DNA of 64,000 nt. Origin: Ceratotherium simum simum (taxonomy: Eukaryota > Chordata > Mammalia > Perissodactyla > Rhinocerotidae). Location: contig NW_004454159.1 in assembly GCF_000283155.1 (NCBI RefSeq), positions 23,187,333-23,251,332 of the forward strand. Reading direction: 5' to 3'. This document shows positions 32,291 to 45,169 of the stretch, piece after piece. The notes under the pieces are model-generated. The model was given only the letters and a program-made list of their open reading frames with translations. It was not told the DNA's origin and did not search any database. The stretch's first letter is position 1. Every line of letters starts with the position of its first letter. The translations under genes were made by a program, and so were the position numbers.

Positions 32291-34639
32291 TTTAGGATAT
32301 GCCGAAAAAGTATGAGAGTGCATTTGTTTCTCCATTTACTTTATTCCCTATACTTAGACTAACATTTTAAATTTCATATTCTATGAGATGTGACTCCTTT
32401 CTCAAATTTCCATTTGTTTACAAAATGTTATTCTTTTGGAGAATAGACAAATCTGTCAATTATTAGCCCAGGGCCATCTTGCTCTGATATGATTTCCTGT
32501 TAAGAAATCAGTTCCCATAAAAGATACTATAATTTCTCAAATTATTTTTGGATAGTTTGGCAAAATTGAAATGTTAAAATGACAGAGAGGAATGCAGATT
32601 AAAAAGCTAAACTACAAATGATCTTTGATGAAAATGGAGCATCATTAGACAATAACCTGTTATACCAATTATTGGCATAGCAAGTCTTTAAACTGCTCTT
32701 TTTATGGTAGTACCTTGTTATCATAATCAATAAAAAGTTGCCTACTAAGTGTTTTTAGGCTTAAGATACACTGCTGGGAACTGTGTCAGTAACAAGAGAT
32801 CTTAAAGGCTGGCAATTAAACTGTGAATATAAGACATATATTAAGACACTGAAAATATAGAAATTTCAGAAAATACCTAATAATTGGAAAAAATGTGCTG
32901 TAATGGGGTCAGGAGACAGAAAATCACTATAGGCTGAGATGGTTAATTGCAAGAGGAATAAGAAGTGGAATTGAAGACCATCTGTGATTTAGGAAATAGA
33001 TGAAAGAAGAGTAATTCAAGGAGGATAAAAAGGTAGGGAAGATCATGCACAGCAGTGTGGACATCAGCAAGTATGCAGAGCCTTGTAACAAAAGGGAGGG
33101 TTTCCGCAACATAAAAGGAAGAGATACATCTTCAAAAGAAAGTTTTGGCCACATTGCTGAAGTGGCCAGTATAAAGTTAAGCATCAAAAAACATTTTTCT
33201 AAAATGTCCTAAAAGTGAAAATATAAGTCATATTTAATCTTGTATAGCAAGAAACAAATTCCTTTATAGATTTTCTTATGAAAATACACTTATTTAGATA
33301 GTTTTCTTAACATTTGAATATATATTTGTCTCCTTTGACAGAATCTTTCTTCATTAATGATAACACTTAACATATTTAAAGAAAATGTTCATCCTTTGCT
33401 TATCATGAATCTTATAACTTTCAGGCAAAATTAGCTTAATAAAACAGCTAGAAACGCTTTATGAATTGCTTTGTCTTAATCATAAAGTTGGAAAAAATTT
33501 TAATATGAGTATAAAATATTAAAAAAAATTAAACTATTGTGTCTTCAGCAAGGAGAAGAAAAATATTACTTGAAGTGTAGAATATTCTTGGTATAATATG
33601 TAATTTGCAGGTTTGAGAACTTCTATGGTTCTCTGGCACCAAACACAACAGCATCCAGAGGAAGAATTCTGTTACCCTGTCATTAACATCAGACAAACTG
33701 AAATCTAATCCCATGACTGAACACAGGGCCAAGACTTGGCTACCATTCCTAAAGACTAATGTTTTAGGCTTTATACTGTGCTGGATTGATATACCCAGTT
33801 CATATAGGTTGGGGCATAGCTTTAAAATATTTGATGCAAACCCACTAACTTCATTACATTGAATTTTACAAAAAGTCTATTTAAAATTTATAAAGTTAGG
33901 AAAATTCAACTATTGTCTTATGCAAAAAGAAAAAAATTCTGACATTCAGAATACTAATTAGCAGTGTTGAGACTGGGCTTTCTGATTAGAACAAGAGCTT
34001 ACTTCCCTTGGAATGTGCCTTCTTAATGAGAACGCTTGCAGTAGCTAGAACACAGTTTAAACTGCAAAACACACACCATGTATCACACTGTATGCTGACA
34101 TATTTTCAAGTAAATTATAGATATCAGTATAAAAAATTATATATATTTTCTAAAGTAAGCACTATAACCTGTACTCATAGTTGTATATGAAATGCTCGTA
34201 ATTATTACAGTAAAAAAATCTTTGTCCGGTTCTAAATGTAAACACTAAAGAGGCTAGATTAGTCTCATCCTCTCTTTGTAAAGTGTTTATAACTTAGGAT
34301 AAAAATTAAGCAATTTTATAAACGACTATATTAAAAGTTATGTCGGGACAGATATTTGGGGATTTAGAAGTTGAAATGATTACTTCTACATGGAGCTAAT
34401 GTAGAGACCTTCATGGAACAGTGGGGTTTAGGTGTACTTGGAAGGAAGAGCAGTCAGACACCGAGAGTGAAAAGGATTTCTTTTTACACAGAGAGAATAA
34501 CTTCGTCAAAAGTATAAAGTTAGAAAACATAGTTTGTCAGAGCACAAAGTAGAAATAAATAAACTGGTAAATCTATGACCTATTAGAGAAGGCTTAAGTG
34601 TCAGTTTAAAAAAAGAAATCATTCTAAATTTAGTAAGAA
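32291..34639. other. No gene recognised
   Basis: AT-rich DNA with no supported repeat. 32,930-33,180 has faint antisense-L2-like phrases. Frames at 32927-33187, 33529-33732 (minus) and 34008-34190 (plus) have no domain. Confidence 0.5.
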
Positions 34640-35620
34640 ATTAGAGAACTTTGATATTATTTAGACAAAAAAGTGACTTGAAGTTTGCTTTGGAAGATTA
34701 ATCTGAAAGCAAAGTGGAGGTCAGAATGGAAGCAAAGAATAGAGTTACAAAGAACAGCTCATTCATTCTCTTGCTCATTCATATATTCCTGAGAGCTCAT
34801 GTGTTATGTGCCAGCCACATAATGTGATGAGAGAAATCCCTACCCTATGTAGTTTATGGTAGGGAAAACAGTTAAAAGATAGCCACAAATATAACTTCAA
34901 ATATATTTTTTGAGTTATAATTATCACTAAAACCAAAAAGATTAAGAGAGAATAATTTGGAATGGAGGCTTGTTTTGAGTTGGGTGGAATTTCAGTTTTC
35001 TTTCAGGAAATGGCATACAAGCTAAATCCTGAAGGAGACAAAAGAACCAACCTTGCAAAGAGGCAGGAAAAGAGCTCTTCAAGCAGAGGAGATAGTATGT
35101 GTATGAGCTCTGAGGCAGGGAAAAGTCTTCAGGGAGCTGAAAAGAAGGATAATATGAAAAGAAATGTGAAGATAGAACAGCATGAGATAATTTTACAGCA
35201 ATATGAAGGGATTAGGTACTGAAGGGCTTTATAGCTCATATAAAATTTTTATATTTTGTCCTATGTGCAATGGAAAGCTATAAAAGACTTTTAATTCCTG
35301 AGTCATGTTGATCCAACGTATGTTAAAAAATTACTATAATGCCAGGTAAATAGTAAAGAAAATTGAATATAGGTGGTGACAGTAGAAATGAAAATAAGAT
35401 GAACCAAGTGCTTATTAAAAATTAAGTTTATCAGAACAGGGTAGCCAACTGGTTGATATGAGAAGTTGATGGAAACAAAGAAGGCAAGGTTATAGGTTGA
35501 ATGATAGGGCCCTGAATAAAAATGAGGAAAATAAGGAGAAGCTGGTGGCTGGAAATGAAGAGTTTGTATTAGACACTGCCACATTTCTATTAGAGCATGT
35601 AGATATTCATCAGCTATTTT
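34640..35620 (-). mobile_element. L2-class LINE 3' region, antisense, long degraded piece
   Basis: 'tgtgttatgtgccagccacataatgtg', 'aggcaggaaaagagctcttcaagcagagg', 'gagctctgaggcagggaaaag', GGGCTTTATAGCTCATATAA and 'tggaaagctataaaagacttttaattcctgagtcatg' follow the antisense L2 order. The first part (34640-34740) may be a separate L2 piece out of order. The 135-codon minus frame (35303-35710) runs through this repeat and the start of the next and is not a gene. Confidence 0.6.
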
Positions 35621-36809
35621 AAAATTGGGGCGTGGAAATTCTTCTGGCCAAGATGGAGTAATAGGGACCAGATTTACCCTCTTGCCAGAAACAATGAAAA
35701 ATATAGACAATATAGATTTTAAAAAATGGTCCTCAATATATAGGAAATGAAGTAATTAAGGATAATGACCTCTGAAAGAGACAGACATAGGTAGGAATGG
35801 GGCGGGGGATAAGATAAACCTTAAAATTGCCCTAGATTTCTGCCTGAAATAAGTTGACAGATCTTGGTTCAGGGAGGTAGAACCCAGCCAGAGCCAAACA
35901 ATATACTTGACTTGAGGAAATAGAGTTTAGAGACCAGAGAAAACAAGGCAGCTGAAGTCTGCAAGGCAGAGTATTAGAGAAGAGAGAATTATTCACAGAG
36001 GCAACTCTGGAAATCTGCAGGGGGTGCCTATCATGTACTCAGCTGAGTATTGAGCAGTACATTTTGTGAGGAAACTACTCACAGAGGGGGAAAGAACCAT
36101 CCAAAAGACTTAGAAGCAACAGTGCATACAGTTCACAAAGAATGGGGAATAGTGCCTGTTCCCATCAGCCAAACTGGAAATCCTAATAATTTACAGGACT
36201 TTATAGAACTCAAAAGAATTCTATCTTAGTAGCATGAAAAAAATAATCCTAGACACAACACTGCTCTGGCCTCATTTAGCAATGCTTAAATGTTAGACCC
36301 CAAAAGATCAAACTGGTTCCAAGTAACTTAATCACATACAAGAACAAAGCTCAAGCATATTTTAGCATACAAAAGTATCCAGCTCTCAACGGGGTAGAAT
36401 TCACAACACCTGGCATCCAATCCAAAATCTACAATGAAAAGAAAAGTCAGTCAATCAAAACTGAACCAGAAAAGACATGGGCAATATTAAAAGTTATTAC
36501 ACTATATCCTCTATGTTCAAGAAGCTAGAGATGAGATTTAGTATGCAAGGTAGGGGCACAAAATATGTGAAAAAGAGGCAAATCAAGCTTATGGAGATGA
36601 AAATAAGAATATCTAAATAACAAATACATTAGATAGAATTAATGGCAGATAAGATATTGGAGGAAAAAAGATGAGTGAATTTGAAAACATAACAATAGGA
36701 ATTATCCAAATTGAAACAGTGAGAGAAAAAGTAAACAGAAAGAATGAACAGAGCATCAGTAGATCAACTTCAAGCAGCAAAATATATTTGTGTGTATGTG
36801 CTTGTTTGC

Positions 36810-36842
36810 TTATTTATATTTATTTATTTATTTATTTATTTC
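36810..36842. repeat. (TTTA)n microsatellite
   Basis: About seven TTTA units, with one interruption, at the left edge of the material inserted into the old L1. Confidence 0.95.
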
Positions 36843-36849
36843 TGTAACA

Positions 36850-37045
36850 TCTAAGCTATTTTAAGCAATTTGATAATAATGAGACCTGGTGTAGTTTAGT
36901 TTTCTTCATATTTCTTTCTTGCTCTTGTTATTTCTTCTGCTTTCTTGGTTCCATTTTGTTTATAATTTTCATCAAATTTGGTATATTTTTGTGTATTAGT
37001 TCTTCAAATACAGTTTTGTCCTCTCTCTGTTCTTCAGTGGCTCTC
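36850..37045 (-). mobile_element. Old L1 fragment, antisense, nested
   Basis: 'ttgataataatgagacctggtgtagttt', 'ttcttggttccattttgtttataattttcatcaaatttggtatattttt' and 'ttcttcaaatacagttttgtc' match the antisense of an old L1 5'/ORF1-region block. It lies inside the sense L1 at 35625-40300 next to an MLT1 LTR. Confidence 0.55.
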
Positions 37046-37363
37046 TGTTGGGAAAACCAATGACATGTTATGAGGCAGCCTCGTGAGGAGGTTCACATGA
37101 GTAATTTGGAGGTAGATATTCTGAGGTTGGCCAATAAGCATGTGAGGCACTCGGAAGAAGATCCTCCTCCAATAAAGTCTTCAGATGAAACCATAGCCAC
37201 AGCTGAGAATTGACTACAAACTTATGAAAAACTTGAACCACAGGCACCATCTAAGCTGTGCCCAAATTCCTGACCCACACAAAACATGAGGCAATAGATG
37301 TTTGCTGTTGTAAGTCAGTAGATTTGGGGGTAATTTGTTATTAAACAATAGATACATAATACA
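37046..37363 (+). mobile_element. MLT1 LTR (ERVL-MaLR), nested in L1
   Basis: 'gaggcagcctcgtgaggaggttcacatg', 'tgtgaggcactcggaagaagatcctcc', 'gtcttcagatgaaaccatagcc', 'aaattcctgacccacac' and GGGGTAATTTGTTATTAAAC, ending 'ataatacaca', follow the MLT1 LTR 3' half. Non-coding solo LTR remnant. Confidence 0.88.
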
Positions 37364-39295
37364 CAGTGGCAAATATTAAAAATCTTAAAGGAAGCTAGAG
37401 GAAAAAAACAAAGAAACAAAATAAGATAACTGCACATTTCGCATCAGAAAACATGTAAGATAAAGGACAATAAAGAGACATTTTTAAAGTACAAAAAGGA
37501 AGAAAAAAACTTGTCGACCTAGAATTCTATACCCAGTGAAAAATATCGTTCAAAAGTAAAAGCAAAATAAATTTTTTCAAACATACAAGAGATGAAAGAA
37601 TTCATCATCAGCAGATGAGCATTACAAGAAATTTTAAAAGTAGTCCTTCAAGAAAAAGGACATGATGCCAGATGAAAATCTAAATCTATAGCAATGAATG
37701 AGGAGTAGCAGAAATGGTAATGACATGGGGAAATATAAAGACAGTTTTCTTACTTTTTATATCTCTTTAAATAAACTATTTAACGCAGAACAATAACAAT
37801 GTATTGTGGGATTTATAACATAAATATATGTAAATTGGGTGACACAAATAGCAGCAAGGCAGAGTGAGAAGAAAAGGAAATTTACTATAGTAAGTTTTTC
37901 GTATTATAAGTATCATAATACAACTTGAATATTGACCATGATAAGTTAATGCTTTGTAATATAAAACCTAAAACTAGTAAGCCAAAAATGGAGATAAAAT
38001 AGAATTTTAAAATACTACTCAGTAAATTGAAAATAAGGCAGAAAAGAAAAGTAAACAAAGAGCAAATGGAACAAATAGCAAGATGGTAGAATTAAACCTA
38101 TCATACCAATAATCACATTAAATGTAAATGGTTTAAACACCCCAATGAAAAGGAAGAGATTGTCAGATAATATAAAAAGCAAGACTCACCCATATGTTAT
38201 CTATGAAAAAAATATATACCATGTTAACATTAATCAAAGTTGGAATAAATAATTAATATCAGATTAAATATAAATCAGAGCAAAGAATATTACAGAAGAA
38301 AAAGAGGGTAATTTCATAAAGTCAATTCCTGAAGAGGATATAAGAATTCTTAATGTTAATGCATATAATAAAAGAGCTTCAAGATACATGAGATATTCCA
38401 AAAGATAAACTGATAGAACTGTAAGGAGAATAAAACAAATCCACAATTATAATGGGAGATTTCAAAACCCCTCTCTAAAGAATTGCTAGATGAAAAATAC
38501 AGAAAATACTAAAAACAAAAAACCTTGAGCCACATTATCAAACAACATTGTTTAATTGATAATTATAGAACATCCCACTTAACAACAGCAATATATGTTC
38601 TTTTTATGTGGACATAGACCATTTACCAAGATAGATCATATTCTAATGCATAAAAAGTCTTAATAAATATAAAAAGATACAGGTATATATAGAATGCTCA
38701 TTGTACACAATGGAATTAAATTAGAAATCAATAACAGAGAAATAAACTAAAAATTCCCAAATATTTGGAGAGTAAATAATACACTCTGAAATAACTAGTG
38801 AGTCAAAGAAAAAATCTAAATGCAAATTAGAAACAATTTTAAACTGAATGAAAAAGAAAATAGCATATCAAACTTTGTGGGATGCATCTAAAGCAGTACT
38901 TAGAAGAAAATTGATAGCATTATATTATAAAAGAAGGTCTAAAATCAAAGACCTCAGGTTCTACCTTAAAAAAAAAAAAAACAAACAACCAGAAGACCAA
39001 AAAAGCAAAGAAAGCAACTGAAATGAAATAATAATTATTTGAGTGCCAATCAATGAAATAGAAAAAAGAAAAATAATAGAGAAAAATCAATGATACCAAA
39101 AGATGGCTCTAAGATCAATAAATTAATGAACCTCTATCCAGACTGATTGGAAATAAAAACAGAGAAAACAAGTTATCATTAACAGGAATAAGGGAGTTGA
39201 CAACAATACAGACTTTATAGATATTATAGAATAATTAAGAAATATTATGAACAAATTTAAGCAACAAATTTATAACTTAATTATATAAATAACGT

Positions 39296-39338
39296 AGATA
39301 GATAGATAGACAGACAGACAGATAGGTATGTAGATAGA
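39296..39338. repeat. (GATA)n/(GACA)n microsatellite
   Basis: Four GATA units, three GACA units, then GATAGGTATGTAGATAG, within the old L1 ORF2. Confidence 0.95.
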
Positions 39339-40300
39339 GGTATTCCTTGAAAGTCTCAAACTTCCAAAGCTCACTCAAGAAGAAATAATTTGAATAGCCT
39401 TATATCTGTTAAAGAACTTGAATTTACAGTTAAAAATCTCCCTTAAAAGAAAACACAAGAAAAATAATGACTTTATTAGTGAATTCTTCCAAACATTTAA
39501 GTAAGATATAATTCTACATAATATCTTCCAGAAAATTAAAAGAACACTTTCCAACTAATTCTATGAGGTCAGCCTTATCCTAGTGCTATAATTAGATAAA
39601 AATACTAAAAGGAAGGAAAACTATAGACCAATATCCCTCAAAAATATGGATGCAAAAATTCTTAATTGTAATTTAAGTATGGCTTAACATTTGAAAACCA
39701 ATCAATGTTACTCACCATATTAACAAACAGAAAAGGTAAAATCATATGATCATCTCAATAGATGCAAAATAGCATTAGGTGAAATCTGACAGGTATTCCT
39801 GATAAAAACTCTCAGTAAATTAGTAATAGAAGAGGATTTTTTTAACCTCATACATGGCATTTACAATGAACCTATCACTAATGGTGAAAAACACTTCTTT
39901 TCACATAAAATTGGGAAGAAAAAAAAGGATGCCTGCTCTTAACTATTCCATTCACCACTGTTCTGGAGGTTCTATACAGTACAACAGGCAAGAAAAAGAA
40001 AAAAAACTTGTCCAGATTGGAAAGTAAGAAGCAAAACTCTCTTTACTCATAGATGACATGACTGTCTTATGTAGAAAACCCTATGGAATCTACAGGAAGC
40101 AACTAGAACTAGTAGTAAGTTTAGCAAGTTTGCAGGATACAAGAGCAATATACAAAAATCAATAGGATTTCTACATCCTACCAATGAAAAATCAGAAATT
40201 AAAATTAAAATATCATTTATAGCATCAAAATGTGAAATAAAGATAATCATTTTAAGCATAACTAAAATTCCAAATCTGAAGAATATAAGTTTAGTTAAAT

Positions 40301-41217
40301 AGGAAAGAGAAGGAGATAATGAGATAGTCCGAATGTTTCCAGAATTTCCATTTAGAGTCGCCAGTTTACTTAAGTGGTTGCTGTCTTGTATCAACCATGG
40401 AGATCTCATTTTTTATTTCTATTTCTAAAATTTGAGCCATATTTCTTTCATGTACATTCATAGATCTCAATTTCTACGTCTATCCAGCTATTTATCAGTT
40501 ACAATCAGAGTTAAAATTTGATTTGCAAATGAATGAAAATGGGGAGAAGATGAATTTCCTATGTTATTGTACTAAGAGTTAGGGTGAAGAAGATAAACCA
40601 TAGAATTAATATCCTTATCTAGCTGTAAAAGGGGAATTACTTAAAGTAGATACGAGCAGGTAGCCCTCCTGCATAAGGCTGGTTCAGGTCTTACCCGGAG
40701 TAACGCTGAGAACAAGTGGTGGAGAAATAAAGACAATGCTCAACGCATCATTATTATGTGTTAGACATCTCCAAACTGTTCATCATTCAAGTAAGCTGAC
40801 TTATGTTTATTTTTCTTTTAAGGTTCACTTATACATGCTATGATTCTTTTGTCTCATAGTATGGATACTAAACAACTGAGTTCAGAAAAAGAAATTACAA
40901 ATTTCCATATGTAGATATTTATTTTTACCTCTGCAAAACAGAGCTTTCTATGTAATGAATTATGAAATCTTAATGAATGTTGTGGAAATCCTAGCTCTTC
41001 ATGTTTTTTTGTAATTACTGATGTTCGTACTTCTAAAGTGACATCTAAAATATGTCTTATAAATGACTGTTAATGATTTTTTTAACATTGATTCAGTATC
41101 TTAAGGTGTATTCTAAAGCTACAACTGTGTAAGTCAACTTAAAATGTATATTATTTTAAGAATAAATTGTGGTAACATTTTTATAAAATTAGAGTTCAAA
41201 ATAAAATTGCATTTTAT
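40301..41217. other. No gene recognised
   Basis: 40,620-40,740 has several CpGs ('cttacccggagtaacgctgag') without a recognised repeat. The rest is AT-rich. Confidence 0.5.
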
Positions 41218-41449
41218 GGGGCGGCCCCGGGGTGTAGTGGTTAAGTGCACGTGCTCCACTGCTGGTGGCCCGGTTCCAGTCCAGTGCATGGACCAATGCA
41301 CCGCTTGTCAGGCCATGCTGTGACGGTGTACCACATAAAGTGGAGGAAGATCGGCATGGGTGTTAGCTCAAGGCCAGTCTTCCCCAGCAAAAAGAGGAGG
41401 ATTGGCATGGATGTTAGCTCAGGGCAGATCTTCCTCACACACACACAAA
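41218..41449 (+). mobile_element. ERE SINE, standard form
   Basis: Head GGGGCGGCCCCGGGGTGTAG, 'gttaagtgcacgtgctcc', 'gtcaggccatgctgtgacggtg', a 'tggaggaagatcgg' block, two tail modules, then CACACACACA and A. Target-site duplication AAAATTGCATTTTAT (41203-41217) versus AAAAATGCGTTTTAT (41450-41464), 13/15. The B box is damaged (GGTTCCAGTCC). Confidence 0.95.
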
Positions 41450-41464
41450 AAAAATGCGTTTTAT

Positions 41465-42844
41465 AAAAGCACAAAAATAAGATGTGATAACGGTAATCAA
41501 GAAAGAGAAAGATGCGAACTCAGTACTGTTTATCAGTTTATTTAATTAGTGATATTTTGCTGCTTAAAATTAAGTAATTTGATATATAAATTGGGGTTAA
41601 AATTCAGTCATAAGTAACTACCTATCATCTCTATCATGCTTATAGTCTGAATTAATTTGAAATAACATTAATTGCTTTAATTTGTAATATAAAAACATAT
41701 TAAATGTTCAACTTTATTTCAGCTATACAAATAAGGACTGTTTATACTATCCTAGTTCATAAGTCATAAAGTGTTTATGCTATTTCTAAATGTGTTTAAT
41801 GTTGTTTCTTTTCTGAGCTACACTGATTATAGTGTAGAGATAACAGTAGATATCTCTGAAATGCAGAAGATTCTCCTTTGTTCTTTTTAGGGCTATGGAG
41901 GAAGGAGACAGTTATACTTCACCATTATGTCTACATTGCCAATAAAATATCTTTTATGCAAGTATGATAAAATGTAGGTTTTTAGAATCAGCCCAGCAGG
42001 AATTACTTTATTTGTTCTGACAAAGATGCTAGTCTTTATTTCAAAACATAATAATTTCTTGCTTCAGCTGGTTTTAGCAATTTAAATTTGACATCTTTTT
42101 TTCTCTTGTTTAAATTCTGCTATACGTATATATTTTTTAAGGGGTAAATTTTATTTTGTACTTACTTCTACATCAGTAAATACAGTTGGCCCTAGATGGC
42201 TGAAGCAGACAGGGTTTTCAGCATGTCTTCAGGACAGAGCAGATCATTTCCCTCTGTTCCTACCCTAAGAGTAAGTGATGCTACTTTCTAGAGTGGTTGT
42301 TGCTGAGCAGAGCTCTGTTATTTATTTAGTAAACAACTTGTCCACTTCTACTCATGCCTATTATACAATAGGAAAGAGAAAAGATCTTTTCCCTCCCTGA
42401 CCACCGCCCATCTCTCATCCTGGAAAATTGCAGGTTATATAAACGCAGAAATAAGAGGAGATACTGTTGTCATGGAAATTCACCCATAGTTTCATCAACT
42501 TGCCTTTTACAACATATTATTTTTTACCTGTGTTGAATTTGAATATTGCCTTAAAAATACTAAGAATTGGGATGGAAAGAGAAGGGGTAGAATTTGACAG
42601 AGAAGGTACACCTTTTTAACACTTACAAGAAGAATTATGCCATGCACTTTCTACAATAATAAAGAGATAACATGTAAATATTTTCTAAACGAAGAAATAA
42701 TGCCTGAATTCAGTACCAAAACATATCCATACCAAAATATTTGCATTTTTATAATCGTCAGGCTGCCTAGTTATTCTTTGTACATTTTTCCTCTCTTTGG
42801 AATAAATTTACTTGCATGCTCTCACAGAAAACTCCCATTCATTG
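41465..42844. other. No gene recognised
   Basis: AT-rich unclassified DNA. 42,190-42,310 is somewhat GC-richer. The 70-codon frame at 42637-42849 has no domain. Confidence 0.55.
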
Positions 42845-43145
42845 TTTGAGACTCAAATTAAACATTTTTTACTACAGGAAGCCTTCCTTGCCTTTTTCTT
42901 TCTGAAACAAAGTTGATCAATTTTTCCATTACCATCATAGAAGATCCATTACATTTGCCAAACTATTTTATTTGAAATATATGACCTGCCTTGTAGCCCA
43001 TAAGCAACTACTGGGCAGGGAATGTTTATTGTTCATCTTTGCTTCACTAGCACGCAACTGGAGCCCAGCACATGGTGGATGCTCCTTTTGTTAATGAATC
43101 AATATATAAATGAGCGTACGAACAAATGAATGAATGAATGAATTT
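42845..43145 (+). mobile_element. L2 LINE 3' end with (AATG)n terminus, sense
   Basis: 'aggaagccttccttgcc', 'gcaggg...gtttattgttcatctttgcttcactagcacgcaac', GCCCAGCACATGGTGGATGC and a terminal run of AATG units (43121-43142) give the L2 3' end with its characteristic short tandem tail. Confidence 0.8.
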
Positions 43146-43254
43146 AGCTTCACTCTAAGATAAAAAAATGGATATTAAGTCAGAATTCCATAATCAGCAT
43201 TAAATGAATGCTCATTAAATCATGCATTATAAGCAGGAGTAATTTTACTCAATA

Positions 43255-43392
43255 ATACTTAATTATAATAATAACAATAATAACAGTAAGCTCTATTATA
43301 CATAGTTATTAAAATTTCATAAAGTATTAATTTTATCTCCATTTTAGATATGAAGATATTAGGGCTGAGAGGTTAAATAACTTAAGATATTT
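43255..43392 (-). mobile_element. MIR SINE, antisense, part 1 (split by L1)
   Basis: 'taataacagtaagc', 'tatctccattttagatatgaagatattagggctgagaggttaaataactta' matches the antisense MIR core (CCATTTTACAGATGAGGAAACTGAGGCTGAGAGGTTAAGTAACTT). It is cut at the L1 target site and resumes beyond the L1. Confidence 0.8.
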
Positions 43393-44568
43393 ATGCAAAG
43401 GCAACAAAAGCAAAAATAAACAAGTAGGACCACATCAAATTAAAAAGTTTCTGCAAAGCAAAGGAAACCATTAAGAAATGAAAAGGCAACCTATCGAATG
43501 GGAGAAAATATTCACGAATCTTATATCTGATAAAGAGTTAATATCCAAAATATATAAAGAAGTCATAAAACTCAATAGCAAAAATCAAAAAATCCAATTA
43601 AAAAATGGGCAGAGAATCTGAACAGGCATTTTTCCAAAGAAGACATACAGATGGCCAACAGGTACATGAAAAGGTGCTCAACATCACTAATCATCAGAGA
43701 AATGCGAATCAAAACCACATTAAGATTTCACCTCACACATGTTAGAATGGCTATTATTAAAAAGACAAGAAATAATAAGTGTTGGCGAGGTTGTGGAGAA
43801 AAGAGAACTCTTGTGCACTGTTGGTGGGCATGTAAATTGGTGCAACCACTATGGAAAACTTGGAGGATGGAGGTTCTTCAAAAAATTAAAAATAGAATTA
43901 CCATATGATCCAGCAATTCTACTTCTGGGTATTTGTCTGAAGAAAACAAAAACACTAACTCGAAAAGATGTCTGCACCCCCGTGTTCATTGCAGCATTAT
44001 TCACAATAACCAAGATATGGAAAACCTAAGTGTCCATCGACGGGTGAACGGATAAAGAAAATGTGGTGATATTAAAACAGAATATAATTTAGCCATAAAA
44101 CACAAGAATGCCATTTTCAACACCAGGGATGTACCTTGAGGGCGTTATGCTAAGTGAGATAAGTCAGAGAAAGACAAATACCATATGATCTCACTTGTAT
44201 CTCACTAAAAAAAAAAACAAGCTCATACATGCAGAGAACACATTGGTGGTTGCCAGAGGCAGGGGCGGGTTGTGGGCGAAATGGGCAAAGGGGGTCAAAA
44301 GGTACAAACTTTCAGTTATAAAATATATAAGTTATGGGGATGTGACGTACAGCATGGTGACTGCAGTTAATAATACTGTATAGCATACTTGAAAGTTGCT
44401 AAGAGAGTAGATCTTAAAAGTTCTCATTACAAGAAAAATATTTTATAACTATGTATGATGATGGATGTCAACTAGACTTATTGTGGTGATCATTTCACAA
44501 TTTATACAAATATTGAATCATTAGGTTGTGCACCTGAAACAATATATGTCAATTATACCTCAATAAAA
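43393..44568 (+). mobile_element. L1 3' end, sense, inserted in MIR
   Basis: A 5'-truncated L1 with ORF2 C-terminal coding remnants. A WRGCGEK-like motif and an HCWW motif are readable at about 43784-43830, followed by the '[10 protein letters not shown]' region in another frame. A full 3' UTR follows, ending ATACCTCAATAAAAAA. It is flanked by a 9-bp target-site duplication AAGATATTT (43384-43392 and 44569-44577). ORF2 is frameshifted. The two overlapping frames (43651-43908, 43739-44029) are pieces of the ORF2 C-terminus. Confidence 0.93.
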
Positions 44569-44586
44569 AAGATATTTGTATATAGT

Positions 44587-44690
44587 AGTATATATATATA
44601 TATATCTTTCCTATATTATTTATTTATCTACTCTATCTACCTCCAGATTGAGCCCATACAGTCTAACTCCAAAGCCATTATATAAAAATG
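44587..44690 (-). mobile_element. MIR SINE, antisense, part 2, with (TA)n
   Basis: After the L1, a TA run (44587-44605) and then 'tgagcccatacagtctaactccaaagcc' correspond to the antisense MIR head region (GAACCCAGGCAGTCTGACTCCAAAGCC). This completes the MIR whose first part ends at 43392. Confidence 0.65.
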
Positions 44691-44984
44691 GTAACCCAGA
44701 GTAAACAAAAAATGCATAGGGCTGCCTCTTCAGAGCAGTTTCAGACTTGTAAAATGTCTTGCATAGTATCTCAGTCGAAAATTAACAACTACTGGCAGTT
44801 ATAATATTTTCTTAACTATTATAAATATAACCATAAAATAATTAGAGATACTGAAAACTATAGTGTTGCATACCCATTAATAAATAAATCATGTTTTAAT
44901 CACTGATTAAAAGCCATCAAGTAATATGAAATATGAGCACAGCCTGAAGTAAAATCTCTCATTAGTACTGAATTAATCAATTGA

Positions 44985-45075
44985 GCAATTTTATTAAGCT
45001 CTTACTATCCATTCTCTATTGTGCCTGGAGCTAGGCGTGGAAGATATGGAGGAGAATTAAAGAGAGCATTGCTAC
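44985..45075 (-). mobile_element. L2/MIR-like 3' fragment, antisense
   Basis: 'ttattaagctcttactatcc...tgtgcctggagctaggcgtggaagatatgg' resembles the antisense L2 3' end 'TTATTGAGCACCTACTATGTGCCAGGCACTGTGCTAGGCGCTGGGGATA'. Short. Confidence 0.5.
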
Positions 45076-45169
45076 TTTACAGGTGAATTATAATCCCATT
45101 TGTTAATTACAACCCATTCAAATGAAACAGTTAGTGAATATATTTGCATATGTCTTGGACTCGTTTTGT

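Larger units (their letters stand above)
35625..40300 (+). mobile_element. Old L1 (L1ME/HAL1-type) from 5' end through RT, with nested insertions
   Basis: It begins with a 5' UTR-like 'cttctggccaagatggagtaatagg'. ORF1-region phrases (GCATCCAATCCAAAATCTAC, 'gaacagagcatcagtag') follow at 36400-36790, broken by an insertion to about 37363, then 'cctagaattctatacccag' and the ORF1-ORF2 spacer. ORF2 begins near 38095: 'cattaaatgtaaatggtttaaac' corresponds to the endonuclease TLNVNGLN motif, ACCAAGATAGATCATATTCT to its IDHI motif, then reverse transcriptase blocks up to 'actcatagatgacatgac' near 40050. The 3' end is absent. Many stops and frameshifts; no intact ORF. The 120-codon minus frame at 40047-40409 is antisense. 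Confidence 0.88.

Noticed and set aside
35303..35710. 135-codon minus-strand open frame, one of the longest in the window
   Set aside because: It spans an antisense L2 remnant and the first bases of an old L1, with no domain or coding signature.
40047..40409. 120-codon minus-strand frame
   Set aside because: Antisense to the RT region of an old L1 and its flank.
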